A stretch of DNA of 64,000 nucleotides from Monoplex corrugatus (GCA_030674185.1 CM060307.1:48339681-48403680), one strand, 5' to 3'. Numbered from the stretch's first letter, positions 9,321 to 39,826 are shown. Numbers and translations are program-made. The notes: generated from the sequence alone by a model not told the origin.

Positions 9321-12240
9321 ATCTTGTTCTGACTTTTTTGTGATTGTCCAGGCTTCGTCTCCATACAACAGTACTGGTTCTATTGAAGAACTCTCTTCCT
9401 GATGTTAATTGGTAAGCATTTGTTGGTAAAAACACTTTTCATTTTCTTGAATGCTAATATAGCCTGGCCAGTTCTGCTAGATATTTCGAATGTGCATCTA
9501 CCATCTGATGAGATGACTGTTTCCAGATATTTAAACTTATCCCCTTGTCTCAGTGTTTTGCCATCAGCTGTTATATTACATCAGGGGATTTCTTGTTGTT
9601 GTTTTTTTTTTTACTGATTACCATGACTTCAGTCTTCTTACTATTTAGCTCTCACTCTTTATTTCTGCTTTCTGTTTCTATTACACTCACAAGATTTTGT
9701 AGGTCTTTTTCACTTTCTGTAATTAGAACGGTGTCATGTGAATAACAACGATGGTTTATATTTTTCCTGTATCCCAGGGTATTCTTTTAGGTTTCTCACG
9801 ATGGTTTCTCTGTAAAGTGAAAACAAATTTGGTACAGAACACATACCTGCTTAACCACTTTTGATATTTTGAAAAGAGCGTATATTATTTTCTACTCTCA
9901 GTGCTGCTGTTTGTTCCCAGTACATATTCCTTATTGTTCTTGGATCTTTTCTATCAATATTGAGCTTTCCAGCTGGTTGACCAATTCTTTGTGTCTTACC
10001 CGATAAAAAGCCTTAGTATAGTCAACAAAACATAAACATAAATCCCTATTCAATTCAATTGATATTTCTATGAGAGTTTTTAGTATAGGATGTATATAGC
10101 ATTAATAGTTTCTTTCTCACCAACAAATCCAAAGTGTTATTCTGCTATTTCTGGTTTAATTCTGTAATTTGTCCTCCTCATTATTATTTCTAATAGAATC
10201 TTTTCATATGACTCATCAAGCTGACTGTACGATGGAGTTCACATTCTATAGCCCCTGTTGTCTTTGAAAGTGCAATGAAAATTAACTTTGACATATCTTT
10301 AGGGATTTTCCTGGTGTCATAAATTTCGTTTAGGATGACTTACATTTTAAATACCAAATTCATCTAAAGCCTCAATCATTTCTATACTAATACTGCCTGG
10401 TCCTGGGTTAATTCCCTGTTTCACCCTTTTTATCAGTCCTCTAACTCTCATTACTGGTGGTCCTACAACGTTCTTTCTAATGATGTGTTCCTCCCTTCTG
10501 TCATCGTCAAAAAGTCTTCAAGGAATTCTTCCCATCTATCTAATCTTTTGTCTTTTTCCATAATAATCGTATCGTCTTTTGATTTTAAGCAGCCAGTTGA
10601 TGTTCATGTCTTTTTCTTGAGAGCAGTTTCTTCAGTATTTCTGTACATAAGCTTAGCGTCTGTTTTGTTTCTGTCTTTCATTTCTTTGCACTTTGCTTCT
10701 AGCTAAGTTCTTAAGCTTCGTTGCACTTATTCCGGATTTTCTTATCTATCTTTTTGCATTCTTCCTCTTTTCCCTATACTTTCCTTCCCTCATCGATCAA
10801 GCCTAAAATTTCTTTTGTCATCTAGTTCTTCTTTGCTTTTCATTCAACTGTAGGGAGTTCTTCACAAACATTTGAATTTTTCAAATTTGTCCATTGTTTC
10901 TCGCTGTCCTCAACGTCCTCCTGAGCACTGACTTTGTTTTAAATATATACGTTAAACTTTACACAAGTTGATTAATCTGTAATTAAGACAGATTTAGTTT
11001 CATGTTATTTTTGAATTGGTTTTCTTCTCTTTAGTTTCAGCCTAAATTTTTCCATTGCAAGACTGTGGTCACTGTTGCCGCCTGCGCCCGATAGTGTTTT
11101 TGCTGTCATTAAAGAATTTCTAAATCTCATATTTATCAATCTCTTATTTATCAAGATGTAATCAACTTGATTTCTTGTGCTGTCTCTTGGATTCATTCAT
11201 GTTTATTTTCTTCTATTATGTTGCTCAAACCAAGTGTTTCCTAGTATGAATTCATTTACTTGTGCCCGCTTAACAAGTTTCTCCCCCCTTCCATTTCGCG
11301 TGCCCAGGCCATGAGGTGCAACTATGTCATATACTTTTTCCTGTCCCACTTTAGCATTAAAATCTCTCATTATGACTGGAATGTCCTGTGATTTACATTG
11401 AGTCTTGGTTGTCTCTAATTCTACAATTCTGTCAATTTCATCCTCTACACTTGCGGATGTTGGTTTATATTCGTGAACGATGTTGATATATAATGGCTTG
11501 CCATCCAATTTAACTAGTAAAGTGCAGTCTGATATAGCCCTGTATTCTTTGATAGACTTTGACTTGTCATTGTTCATTATGATGCCTGCCCCTGTTTGAT
11601 ATGTACCCCCACCAGAACATATAATTTTATGCTTGCTTAGTGTTACCATGCCTGCGTCGTTTCATCACATCTCTTCTCGTCCTAAAATATTGATGTTCGG
11701 TCTTTGCATTTCAATCTTAATATTTTCTAGTTTTTCCTTCTGGAGCATTGTTCTAAACTTCCATTTTGCAATGCTTATATCTTTTAATCTGATTGCAGTA
11801 GTCTGATAACGGTCTGGTGTCACCTGGCCAGCATGACTTCCCTTACCAGCGGAGCCCCTATTCACTTCGTTCTTGAAGTTTCTTTTGATATATCTGGCAA
11901 TGATGTTCTTGGAAAGATACGATGGTGGTGTCCGTTTGCCTTCCATCGGTTCTCCTCTAGTCTTTGTCGTTCCAACGACTACCCACAAGGCATTGGGGGC
12001 TGATTTTTGTCAGGATTTACTCTCTTGAGACAACCACAAGGTAATGGTGCAATTTACCCCCATTGCTGGGGGGGGGGGGTGATGGTCTGGTTTGTGGGCA
12101 CCAGGGCATGTCCATACGCTGGTGGGCTTGCGTGCCGCACTTCTGGGGACCTGACCTCCTCCAAGTTCCTCGAGAGTTCACCCTGCGTTCTTGAGGTACT
12201 CACTTACCGTGTGTCGCTACGGGAAAGCACTACGTAGGGC
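9320..12240 (-). mobile_element. Nearly full-length, decayed APE-type LINE
   Basis: Reading on the minus strand: an N-terminal endonuclease start resembling WNVRTM (about 11.75 kb), endonuclease pieces at 11203-11649 (ending with RDFNAKVG and a glycine/asparagine-rich block) and 11005-11196 (NQVDYILINKR and NSDHSLAM, which match the DYI and SDH motifs). The reverse transcriptase follows, with a VDYTKAF block near 10.0 kb and a YG-EAWT block near 9.35 kb. Many stops and frameshifts mean it is dead. The 3' end is missing or unclear near 9.32 kb. The region 12000-12240 probably represents its 5' leader. It is the same family as the fragments at 8.0, 15.1, 34.8 and 49.6 kb. Confidence 0.8.
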
Positions 12241-12859
12241 TTGCTGATGGAGAGACTATGTACTGACAGAGACTTATGCATTCTGCTCTCCTTTTCGCAT
12301 AGCTGCAAGCAGCAGTGCCATTCAGCCGAATGGGTGAAAGCGAGAGGTGACAAGCGCGCAGTCACCAGCCAACACACTAGACGCGTCACATCAGCCAATA
12401 AGACATCACAACACACTCATAAAGACACAATAAACGTATTTTGTTGTTGTTGTTGTTGTTGTTTAAGAATAGCATGCCTGTTGTTTAAGTATTCAAAACA
12501 TTACACACGCAGATTTTGAAGACAAAATTTGCCGAACAAATTTTTTTGTACAAAACAAAACAACTAACACATGTGTATATGGTTTCAGGTGATGGCAGTA
12601 ACTAACAGCAGTTTTGAAGGCATACCTTCCATGCCTCTGCTTTCCAGCGTTCACTCCATCCCGCCAATGTCTGCAGCAGTCGTCCCAGAACTTTCTTTGT
12701 ACGTTATGCAATCTGGATGCTTATTGCTGGTCTCTGACCATTCACATGGTTAAGAAAATTAAAAGTGTATCTGACGTTGTTTCTTACTACATTAAAGCAA
12801 CATCATATTCAGTTTGTAGCATACATTTTTTGTATTATGGTTACGCAGGACAATAGCAG

Positions 12860-13115
12860 GTCATCCTATAAACAACTGCTTATTCTTTATCAGAATGTCC
12901 ATCGGCATGTCTGTCTTTCTTGTCTTTGGTGTTTTAGTTTCTTTGTTTGTTTACTTTTTTCCTTTCGTTTCTTTATTTGAATTTTGAATTACGCTTTGCA
13001 TTGCTATTTGACTTCATGAGGCAGTACTGATTACCTCCCAGATCACTTTACGTTGTCATTGTTGTATCATTTATCCAGCTTCTACAGTTCCACTTCGAAG
13101 CGGTTCTTTGTTGCT
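12860..13115 (+). other. Segment homologous (inverted) to 45840-46095
   Basis: This AT-rich stretch aligns along its length with the reverse complement of 45840-46095: both share a TTTGTTT-rich block, then AGGCAGTACTG/GGAGCAGTACTG, CTCCCAGAYCACTTT and TGTTGTATCATTTATCCAGCTTC. It sits after the lectin exons in both arrays, so it extends the inverted duplication well past the last lectin exon. No coding function is proposed. Confidence 0.7.
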
Positions 13116-13195
13116 GACGGATTTTGAAACAGTTAAGTACGTCTTGATTAGAACTTTCAACAACGTTTAGGATTTTCTTCTGACTTTTTCTTCAG

Positions 13196-13255
13196 CGATA
13201 GGGCAGATTGTTCTTAAAGTCGATGAACAAGACATACTGTACAACAGGCCCTCAG
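13196..13255 (+). CDS. Possible 60-nt linker exon after lectin module 2
   Basis: An open 60-nt stretch with a strong acceptor (TTTTCTTCAG) and a possible GTGGAA donor, in phase 1-1 like the lectin exons. The encoded peptide ends NRPSG, similar in type to the SSG end of the 51-nt linker exon. The acceptor and first bases are conserved in the inverted arm (acceptor after 45747 on the minus strand), but there the frame has a stop and no GT donor. It is a candidate only. Confidence 0.4.
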
Positions 13256-13560
13256 GTGGAATCAAGTACAGTTTACGCAGCAAACTTTACCTGTCTGCTA
13301 TAATCATCATCATCATCATCATCTTCCTCTTCTTCTTGTCTGTCTGTCTGTCTCTCTCTCTCGATTTCTAGCCAGATGACTGAAATTTTGTCATAACTTT
13401 GAAAATTGCAAAACTGGAGGTTATCTGGTTAGAAATCGAACTAAATGGAAACAAACCAGTACAAGCTTGATTCTTATACAGGAATTCATCAGGAAGACTC
13501 AATACATGATGGACACGATAATCACTACACTCAATAGAAATACTGTTGCCTAGTGATTTA

Positions 13561-13730
13561 ATTTCAGTTTCAGTTTCTCAAGATGACGTCTCCGCGCTCG
13601 GAACGAATTCCATATGCACTAACGTCACAGGTGCCATGCGTATGGTGATCATGGCACATGCCTCAAGCCTGCGCATAAACCCATGAGCTGGCCAGGTCCT
13701 GAGGCCCTACCTAGACTATGTTTTACCTAG
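13561..13730 (+). repeat. SINE-like repeat
   Basis: Begins TTTCAGTTTCAGTTTCTCAAG and continues through CGCGCTCGGA, CCATATGCAC, and a GCCAGGTCCTGAGGC block. It resembles, from memory, a short interspersed repeat common in gastropod genomes that starts with TTTCAGTTTCAG and has a CGTTCGGAC block. It is diverged, and only one copy is evident in the window. Confidence 0.5.
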
Positions 13731-13934
13731 TCTGTATTTTATACTGGTATTTTATCAGCCTATCACTGAATAATCTTGATTACATGTAAATGACATGTGT
13801 ATCTGTGTATCTTACCTTCAAAAAAAGAAAAAAGAAAAAGGAACACAAAAATGAAAAGTAAATAAATAAAAAATTGAAGTCTGAATCATAACACATGGTA
13901 GTTATTTTGTATAAACTCGTCTGACATGACAGAA

Positions 13935-14060
13935 CCCCCCCCCCCCCCCCCAATCAATGCACAAATGAATGCTATCCATTAGGTTAAGAAGATATTTTCT
14001 TAATCATAGATAAGTAAGTAGGTAAGTAAGTAAGTAAGTACGTAAGTAAGTAAATAAATA
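13935..14060. repeat. Poly-C run and GTAA tetranucleotide repeat
   Basis: A poly-C run at 13935-13952 and a (GTAA)n tract at about 14010-14060. Non-coding. Confidence 0.8.
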
Positions 14061-14579
14061 AGTGAAAAAGAAGTAAGTAGGTGAATAAATAGATAGAAAA
14101 TAAAGGAGAATTAGATGAATTAACAGGTAAGAGATGAAAATATAACAAATAACAGTAAATACATGCATATACCCACATGCCCGCACACAGACATACATAC
14201 ACACCCATATAGACACAGCATGATGGCCGACAACAACAGCTATAACAACAGCAACAACAACAGCAGCAGCAAAGAAGAAACACACATTTACTAGCATACG
14301 CACGTCATGTCATCGCTTTGTTTGCAATTTGCTGTTTCATTTGTACTATCATTTCTGTTGAATTATGGTCGGCTCTCTCTCCCCCTCTCTCTTTCTCCCT
14401 CTCAAATTTGGGAGGTGACGTGCAAAATTATGCCTTGCATGGCTTTCTGTGGCGGTGTGTGTTTAATGGAAAGTTGTACACAGACATGTTTTGAAATAAA
14501 TCGTATTCATGAATTAGTTTGTCTTTATTAATCTGTGTCTGTGTCTGTCCGTCTCTGTCTCTGATGCACACATGAAAAG

Positions 14580-14995
14580 AATTCTATACAGAATAGACGA
14601 AGCGTGTAAGAAGTCAGGTTTAAATCCAAATGCCAAGAAGAGAAAGCTACAACAACAACAACAAAAATGCACCTACACAGAGAAGAAAATCAAACATACA
14701 GAGATAGTCAAATCAAAAAGAATGCATTAGAAAATGCGAGTGAGACGTCAAATAAGGATTGAGTTGGCAAAACAGAAAATGATCGAACTCGGTAACATGT
14801 GGAAAGTCAGAAGCATACCAACAACCTTTGAAATCAAAATTCTAAAATGTTTTTACCAAGCCAGTAATGCTATATGGCTGTGAAGCCTGGATATGCAGAA
14901 CAGCAGATGAAAATAAGATTGAAACAGCAGAGGTATGGTTCTCCAGGTGGCTTCTTAGAGTCAAAATGAACCAATAAAAGATGAAATAAAAGCAT
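14580..14995 (+). mobile_element. Degenerate LINE ORF2 C-terminal fragment
   Basis: Plus-strand reading gives RRQIRIELAKQKMIELGNMW and then SIPTTFEIKILKCF, resembling the RIALAK...M..LNKIW..R.I....K..L block after LINE reverse transcriptases (compare the intact element at 61-64 kb). Stops interrupt it, and the ends are uncertain. Confidence 0.55.
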
Positions 14996-15072
14996 TTTGA
15001 ACGAACTCAAGACCCACGTCAGCTGCTGCAGATACAAACAAACAAGCAAACAAATGAACGAACGAACAAACA

Positions 15073-15760
15073 ATCATCATCATCATGTGCCCTGCGACAT
15101 ACATTAGCGATCATGGCCCTCCACATGCAGCTATCCCTTGTCACTGCAAGTATTACTCCCACCCTCTCTGTCCTCAGCCACCCTGCAAGTCCGTCCAATA
15201 TTTTCTCCCTGGGTCTGCCTGGTTTTCTTTCCCTCCAGCTTTCTTGTTGTGACCAGGTGCTTTTAATTCCCCTTTCCTCATAAAATGGCCTATAAATGCT
15301 GTCTGTCTTTTCCTAATCTTCCTTATCAATGATCTTCTCGTATCTGCCTCCATCAAGACTCTCATTTGTCTTCTTTGCTGTCCATGGAACTCTCAATATT
15401 CTTCTTAGAAACCACATTTCGGCTGCTTCAATCTTGTTCTGGCTTTGCGTGTTGACTGTCCACGCCTCCCAACTGTATTGCAGTATCGGTTCTAAAATAA
15501 CATTCAAGAACTCTCTTCCTGATGTTAATTGATAGGCATTTGTTGGTACGAACGCTTTTCATTTTCTCGAATGCTGTTTTGGCTTGGCCGATTCTGCTGG
15601 TTATTTCTGATGTGCATCTGCCGTCTGGTGAGACGACCGTTCTCAGATATTTAAGATTTTTGAAATGGTTTGGATGTTTTTCCCATCCCTTTGTCCCTCT
15701 GAGTTCTGTCAGTTGCCGTACATGCTGAACGGATTCTTCTGTTTGTCCCATTCATGATTT
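15073..15760 (-). mobile_element. 5'-truncated LINE 3' end
   Basis: Minus-strand LINE of the 7963-8570 family. Reading: LKYLRTVVSPDGRCTSEI, NIRKRVLECY, then (other frame) FLRRILRVPWTAKK, HFMRKGELKAPGHN and a REKYWTDL region, ending at a CATCATCATCAT tail (ATG repeat on the element strand) at about 15073-15085. Several frameshifts show it is inactive. Confidence 0.85.
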
Positions 15761-16740
15761 TCTACATTGGAGTTTATTGCCTTTTGCTGTTCCAACCATC
15801 TTTTGGGGTGGATTTCCTGGGTTTTCCAATGCCATGACTATGCCTTCACTTGTTCTGTGTCTTGAGTGTATCGAAGAAAGGTCAGCATGCCTCCATCTCT
15901 CCAAATACTACTTAAGTGAATCATTCTTTGGTCTGCCACTCACACCCCCTCTTCGATGTCTCTAACACTGGTGCCATCATGAGCACCAACTAAGGCTATG
16001 GTGGCACACTTAGATTGAGTGCAAAATATAAGAATGTTTCGGATTCAGATTGGCGAATGTTGGTGGAAAGATTGTGGGTGATAATTTTAAAACCAGTATG
16101 AAGTCTTGCCATCGGGAGACAATTTCACTCCAGATGTAGGACAATGAGAATATTCTGTGTCATCCACCCTACATTCCTGACTGAGCCCCAAAAGTTGTTT
16201 CCCCTCCTGAACCAAAACCTGGCCGGTAAGTAAAGTTTTTAAGAATCCAGGACTTGGTGAAAAGCAGTGGAATCGCAGCTTACTGTCATATCTCAACCAG
16301 ACTGTTGAAAAGCATTTGAATCTTGGCTAAGGAGGCTGAAATTTGGTGGGGAGAGAGGACAGTGCCCGAAGGACTGAAAATTTCACATACATTGTCCCAT
16401 TTTCGTTTACTTAAGTACATGATAGAACTTTTGGACCAGCCTTCATACGTGAGCAATGAAGAGATGTGAAAGTTCAAATTATCTTGGGAACACATTTCTG
16501 CAACCAGGGACAATGAATATTGTGATCATTTCCCCCAATTCTCAGACAAAAAAGTCTTTCACAAGAAGGGGAAAAATATGCTCTACAGTTTGGCACTGTT
16601 TTCTACATACAAATAAGAGTTTGTTATTGCTTGTTTGCTCTAAGGTCTGCATGACAGCGCAATCAACAAAACCACAATTTAAAAGTTATACCGGTAATTC
16701 ATTCCAAGCACATACCCACACAGACACAAACTGCTGACAC
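15761..16740. other. Intergenic DNA 3' of NDUFA10
   Basis: No supported gene. It separates the LINE fragment from the NDUFA10 3' untranslated region. Confidence 0.4.
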
Positions 16741-16745
16741 AAACT

Positions 16746-16751
16746 TTTATT
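16746..16751 (-). terminator. Candidate NDUFA10 polyadenylation signal
   Basis: AATAAA on the minus strand (TTTATT on the plus), about 540 nt after the NDUFA10 stop codon. It was the first canonical hexamer noticed downstream; usage is not shown. Confidence 0.35.
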
Positions 16752-17291
16752 TTTAAGTTCAAAATCCATTAACTCTGATGCCAATCACACAGAAAAACTA
16801 AGCAAGCAGCAACCAATAAAAATTCAGTTTAGATATACATCTCCATTTTGCTTTTCGAAAACCCTATTCGAACAAGACAGTTTCTCATCCAAGTTCAAAA
16901 CTATCAATGTGATATGAACTCATTTAATTAACAGGTAGAAAAGTTCTTTCAGCACATGATAGCATTTTATCACACATCACTTGTACTATAGTACAGTAAT
17001 AGCCAATAGGATTCCTACTATGCTCTACACACACACATTACTTAAGTGGCGTCAATACTCTGTGTGTATATTAGACAGGCTATCTTTGGAATCTGTAGTC
17101 ACACTGATCTGTCTTGCCTGTTCTGTGTGAAATCAAACTACACTTTGAATCTACAATCATGACTGACATTTGTCTAAGTAAAAGAATTGTTCCATACATT
17201 CCACGAGCACAACAGAATCATGACCATGGCAGGACAGTGAGTTCTGGCAGAACACCACAATGCAACTGATGGCTAGAGGAGTCTCTGTACC

Positions 17292-35996
<18,705 letters not shown>

Positions 35997-36062
35997 CTTC
36001 TAAAACAAGAAAGTACTTTTATGTCCTCAATGTCACCCTAAACCCCAGCCTGCCGACTGCTG

Positions 36063-36094
36063 CCGGAAGTTTGTATCTACGAAGAGCGCATGCG
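36063..36094 (-). promoter_or_regulatory. NDUFA10 promoter candidate: ETS/NRF-2-like and NRF-1-like sites
   Basis: About 67-98 bp upstream of the ATG are CCGGAAG (36063-36069), a match to the ETS/GABP (NRF-2) core, and GCGCATGCG (36086-36094), the core of the NRF-1 palindrome. In animals both factors commonly drive nuclear genes for respiratory-chain subunits. Presence is seen; function is inferred. The local GC content is above that of the surroundings. Confidence 0.55.
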
Positions 36095-36396
36095 TCAGAG
36101 AAATATCGAATTACCCAAATTTCTCTCTGCTGTTAGTGGCGTCGAAAAGCCTCCAGGCAAATAAACGAACTAGCAAAAAACATGGACAACTGTCCTACCT
36201 GCTTTCTTCCAATCCCTCCCCCTCATTTTTTTCCAATCTTTGATTTCTGAAAAGAAAAAAAAAATGTTGTAGACCAGGCTTAGAAGAATCCGAAAGCTTT
36301 TTGGTTTTATATCAACAGCTAGACCTACATTACAATTACAATATATTTTTTTATATATAGCGCAAAATCTTGATAAAATCAAATCTAAGCGCTGAA

Positions 36397-36425
36397 ACAG
36401 ACACACACGCACGCACGCACGCACA

Positions 36426-36509
<84 letters not shown>
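36397..36509. repeat. CA/GCAC microsatellite
   Basis: A (GCAC)n stretch followed by pure (CA)n. Non-coding. Confidence 0.95.
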
Positions 36510-36589
36510 ACGGCTATAAATGGGGAGAAAGAATAAAAGCAATGGAAAATTATAGAGAGCATATTATTATATACAATTATATATTACAA

Positions 36590-37215
36590 TGTGATTCCCC
36601 TCCGAGTGGAGACAGGCTGCAGAGGGGATTGAGTGAGGTCAGGATTTTATGCAGAGGAGAAAAGGTGAGTTTTGAGAGCGGACTTGAAGGAGACAAGAGT
36701 AGGTTGCTGACGGACTGAGAGAGGAAGTTTGTTCCAGGAGAGTGGACCAGAAACAGAGAAGGCTCGTGGACCATAGGTATTGAGCTTAGTGCGTGGAAAG
36801 CGAAAAGTCAGAGGATCGGAGGCAGAGCGGAGGTTACGTGAGGGAACATAGATCTCAAGTAGGCTTGACAGGTAATCGGGGGCTGCGTTATTGAGGCTAT
36901 GCGCTTTGATACAGGGAGCCAGTGAAGTTGTGCCAGGAGAGGAGATATGTGGTCAGCTTTTTTCTTTTTGAGTACAAGGCGTGCAGCATTGTTTTGAATG
37001 CGCTGTAGGATGTGAATGGTGGAAGCAGGAAGACCAGACAGGAGTGAATTGCAATAGTCAATGCGAGACATTATGAAGGAGAGAACGAGTTTTGCAGTTG
37101 TTTCGACGGAGAGATACTTCCTGATCAGGCTTATACGATGGAGGTGATAGTAGCAAGATCTGGCAGTTTGAGAAACAAAGTTGTTCATGGAGAGGGTAGA
37201 AAACTTCACTGGGCC
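36590..37215 (-). mobile_element. CR1/L2-like LINE C-terminal fragment
   Basis: Minus-strand reading FVSQTARSCYYHLHRISLIR, KLVLSFIMSRIDYCNSLLSG, RIQNNAARLVLKKKKADHI and LAQLHWLPVSKR. These are the C-terminal blocks of jockey/CR1/L2-type LINE ORF2 proteins. The following part toward 36590 carries the tail of the same ORF in shifted frames. A different LINE lineage from the RTE-like copies elsewhere in the window. Confidence 0.8.
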
Positions 37216-37385
37216 TGCCTAGTTTCTTGCTCTGTTTCTGACATAAGAAGTCTTCCTCGCTTGTCCGTGATCAGATGTGTTAGTGGTTCCGTAATACTTG
37301 TCACAGGCCATTTTAGAGATCTTGTACGTTTTCCATTGCTCTTCTCTGCTGTTTTTATATTCTGCCTGATTTTCAAGGTTGTCTA

Positions 37386-37595
37386 TGTCATCATCATCAT
37401 CATGTGCCCTGCCGCATGGCGTTGGTGATCATGGTCCTCTATATGTATCTATCCCTTGTCGCCACAAGCACATCCTCCACCCTCTCTGTCCTTAACCACC
37501 CTTCAAGTCCGTTCAATATTTTCTCCCTGGGCTACCTGGTGTTCTCTTTCCCTCCAGCTTTCCTATTGTGACCAGGTACCGGTACACCCTCTTAT
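37386..37595 (-). mobile_element. LINE 3' tail fragment
   Basis: Minus-strand 3' end of the 15073-15760 family: CATCATCATCATCAT tail, then GTGCCCTGCCGCATGGC and a CTTTCCCTCCAGCTTTCC block shared with the other copies. Only about 200 bp. Confidence 0.8.
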
Positions 37596-37744
37596 CTTCT
37601 GTGTTCTGTAAAATTCTTGGATAAAATGACACACGTTGTTTACCTGTAAAGGTTAGTTCTGTACATTGCTTTTCAACATGTTCTGTGAAATTGTTGAATG
37701 TTCTATTGGTTCACAGCCTATATGACCCAAGTGGCCAGCTAACT

Positions 37745-38165
37745 TAGAGCTCAAATCAGAGGGGGAAGAACAGAGGATCAGTTCGCTGATTCTGGCTATT
37801 TATATGCAGTGCTGCAAGAGTCAAATGGACAGACAGAAGAACTAATACAAGTGTCGTGGAAGAACTTGATACCACCAGAAAACTATTAGCAGACATCAAC
37901 AAGAGAAGACTAAAATACATTGACCATGTGTCACGCAACAAGAACACGGACCTCATGGCAACCATCTTTCAATGAAAAAAAGTGGCAAAAAGGAAGAAAG
38001 GCAGACCTCCAATCTCATACATCCGGAACATAACCAGCATCAGTGGCCTAAACATTCAAGAAGTTGTCCACAAAAGTCAAGACAGAGCGGCCTGGAGGGA
38101 GATAGTGGTGACAGAGTTTGCAGCAGCAAACACCGAACCCGGTGATGCCGACAGGTGAGACAGGG
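37745..38165 (+). mobile_element. LINE ORF2 C-terminal fragment
   Basis: Plus-strand pieces LKYIDHVSRNKNTDLMATIF, KRKKGRPPISYIRNITSISG, LNIQEVVHKSQDRAAWREIV and DADR followed by TGA. Broken by a stop near 37973. Related to the scrap at 18440-18605. Confidence 0.8.
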
Positions 38166-38292
38166 GAGGTTCTATCACATGATCTGACCGGCTGGCGTAA
38201 AACTATGGCCCATTCAGAAGGAACCCACAATCTTGAGCCTCAACAATGACACTGTAACTAATTGAGCTAATGCCGCCGTTAAGGAAAGAGTA

Positions 38293-38311
38293 TACGAGAG
38301 AGAGAGAGAGA

Positions 38312-38353
<42 letters not shown>

Positions 38354-38360
38354 AGAGAGA

Positions 38361-38399
<39 letters not shown>

Positions 38400-38403
38400 G
38401 TGT

Positions 38404-38438
<35 letters not shown>
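38293..38438. repeat. GA then GT microsatellite
   Basis: (GA)n of about 65 bp followed by (GT)n. It borders a dispersed repeat copy. Confidence 0.95.
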
Positions 38439-38439
<1 letters not shown>

Positions 38440-38587
38440 CTTGCCTGTGCATTTTTGAGCCATGTCGTAGCATTCTTTTCTAAAATGGTGCATACATGTA
38501 CAGTGCCATCAGTGAAACGGTTTTATTGCTAACATTTATCGTTTTGTTTTTAATAGGTAAATGGGTAAGGAAAGTTACTGCATGTGT
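38439..38587 (+). repeat. Microsatellite-flanked dispersed repeat, copy 2
   Basis: From CTTGCCTGTGCATTTTTGAG through AACGGTTTTATTGCTAACAT to GGTAAATGGGTAAGGAAAGT. It is preceded by (GA)n(GT)n and followed by (TG)n. Closest to copy 3 at 43885. Confidence 0.85.
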
Positions 38588-38593
38588 CTGTGC

Positions 38594-38596
<3 letters not shown>

Positions 38597-38673
<77 letters not shown>

Positions 38674-38749
38674 GCGAGTGTGCCTCTGTGTGTGTATGTT
38701 TGTGTGTGTATATGTGTGTGTGTATGCGTGTGTATGTGTGTGTATGCGT

Positions 38750-38837
<88 letters not shown>

Positions 38838-38868
38838 TGTTGTGTGTGTGTATGTGTGTGTCTGCGGT
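38597..38868. repeat. TG microsatellite
   Basis: Long interrupted (TG)n. Non-coding. Confidence 0.95.
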
Positions 38869-39020
38869 TGAATATCGTTGTTTTCAGCCATTTGGTGTGT
38901 TTTGATAAGCTTCAGTGCAGTTCGTATATTGTGGCTGTTGCATGGTCTGCCCCATCTTCTGCACCAGTTTTCAGGGGCTGTGTCACATGACCCAAGCCGT
39001 TCATTTCGGTTTATCCAACA

Positions 39021-39177
39021 TGTATTGCGTCTCGCAACAACACTAACTTGACTCAGTGTCTGTTTTGTTATCCAGGTTTATTTTCTCAGTGCTGCCATGT
39101 TGTCCGTTACAAGCCGAGCGCGGTTAATCGAATCGAGCCGAATTAAGATCCAAACCAAGTTGGAATCTTACAATACA
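39021..39177 (-). repeat. 3' LTR
   Basis: 157 bp, starts TGTATTGCG and ends TTACAATACA on the plus strand. Nearly identical to 43437-43595. Confidence 0.95.
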
Positions 39178-39193
39178 TCTCCCTTTTTTTTTT
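39178..39193 (-). other. Polypurine tract (PPT)
   Basis: On the minus strand A10 GGGAGA directly abuts the 3' LTR, the expected plus-strand priming site. Confidence 0.85.
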
Positions 39194-39300
39194 CAACAGA
39201 CATTCTTTCACAGTAGCGCATTTAAGCCAAATTAATCAAAACAAAATATAATCGAAACCGAAAAGCCCGAAAGAATGTCTGTTCACGTTTGGTTCAGTCA

Positions 39301-39723
39301 TCACTGTTTGATAAGTCTTTGAGTGGGCTTCTTGACTCTTGTTGACCGTCTCGGCTCAGATGTCAGGGCTGTGGCTGGTCGTAGCTCTGGACTGCTCGTA
39401 GCTGATGGCTGGTCTGCTGGCGTCTTCTGGGCCGCCGATGTCTCCCTGGCTGCATCTGGGAATGCACCCAGGTTGGAAGGGGCACAGGGAGTGGGAGAGG
39501 TACCTCCTGTAGTGGGCACCGATGATGGATACAGCTTGCGTGCCATCTGCCGATTTCTTCTCAGGAGGCCACCATCAGATGTCTGGATGATGAGGCTTCT
39601 AGGAGCGTCGTGGCTTCTGATCACCGTGCCTTCTTTCTTCTGGTCTGGAATCCACACAGCATCGCCGGGTGACAGATCTTCAGGGGCAACTACTTGATGC
39701 CGTCTGTCATAGTTCACCTTCAT
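39301..39723 (-). pseudogene. Integrase C-terminal region of the LTR element
   Basis: Minus-strand frame with VNYDRRHQV, LSPGDAVWIPD and LIIQTSDGGLLRRNRQ, a chromatin- or DNA-binding type C-terminal barrel, then a low-complexity proline/threonine tail ending RLIKQ. It is out of frame with the preceding integrase piece, and a 34-bp tandem duplication (about 39758-39826) lies between them. Confidence 0.8.
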
Positions 39724-39757
39724 CTTCTCACGATACTCCTTTTCCCTCTTCTTCAGG

Positions 39758-39826
39758 GTGTAGCTGTCAGGGGTTTGGGGCAGGAGGGATCAGGGTGTAG
39801 CTGTCAGGGGGTTGGGGCAGGAGGGT
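39758..39826. repeat. Short tandem duplication inside the integrase gene
   Basis: Two direct copies of CAGGGTGTAGCTGTCAGGGG followed by TTGGGGCAGGAGGG, differing by small indels. It helps to break the integrase frame. Confidence 0.85.

Larger units (their letters stand above)
187..13255 (+). other. F-type lectin exon array 1 (left arm of inverted duplication)
   Basis: This span holds lectin exons in the order A (187-408), B (862-1098), linker (4970-5020), A (6737-6957), B (7586-7822), and a possible further exon (13196-13255), all on the + strand. Every junction is GT-AG and every exon is phase 1-1, so they could join into one multi-domain lectin. No first exon with a clear signal peptide and no terminal exon with a stop are visible, so the gene probably extends beyond what can be seen. 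Introns are filled with microsatellites and LINE fragments. The array matches, exon by exon and partly intron by intron, the minus-strand array at 45746-54758. Whether the array is transcribed as one gene is inference. Confidence 0.7.
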
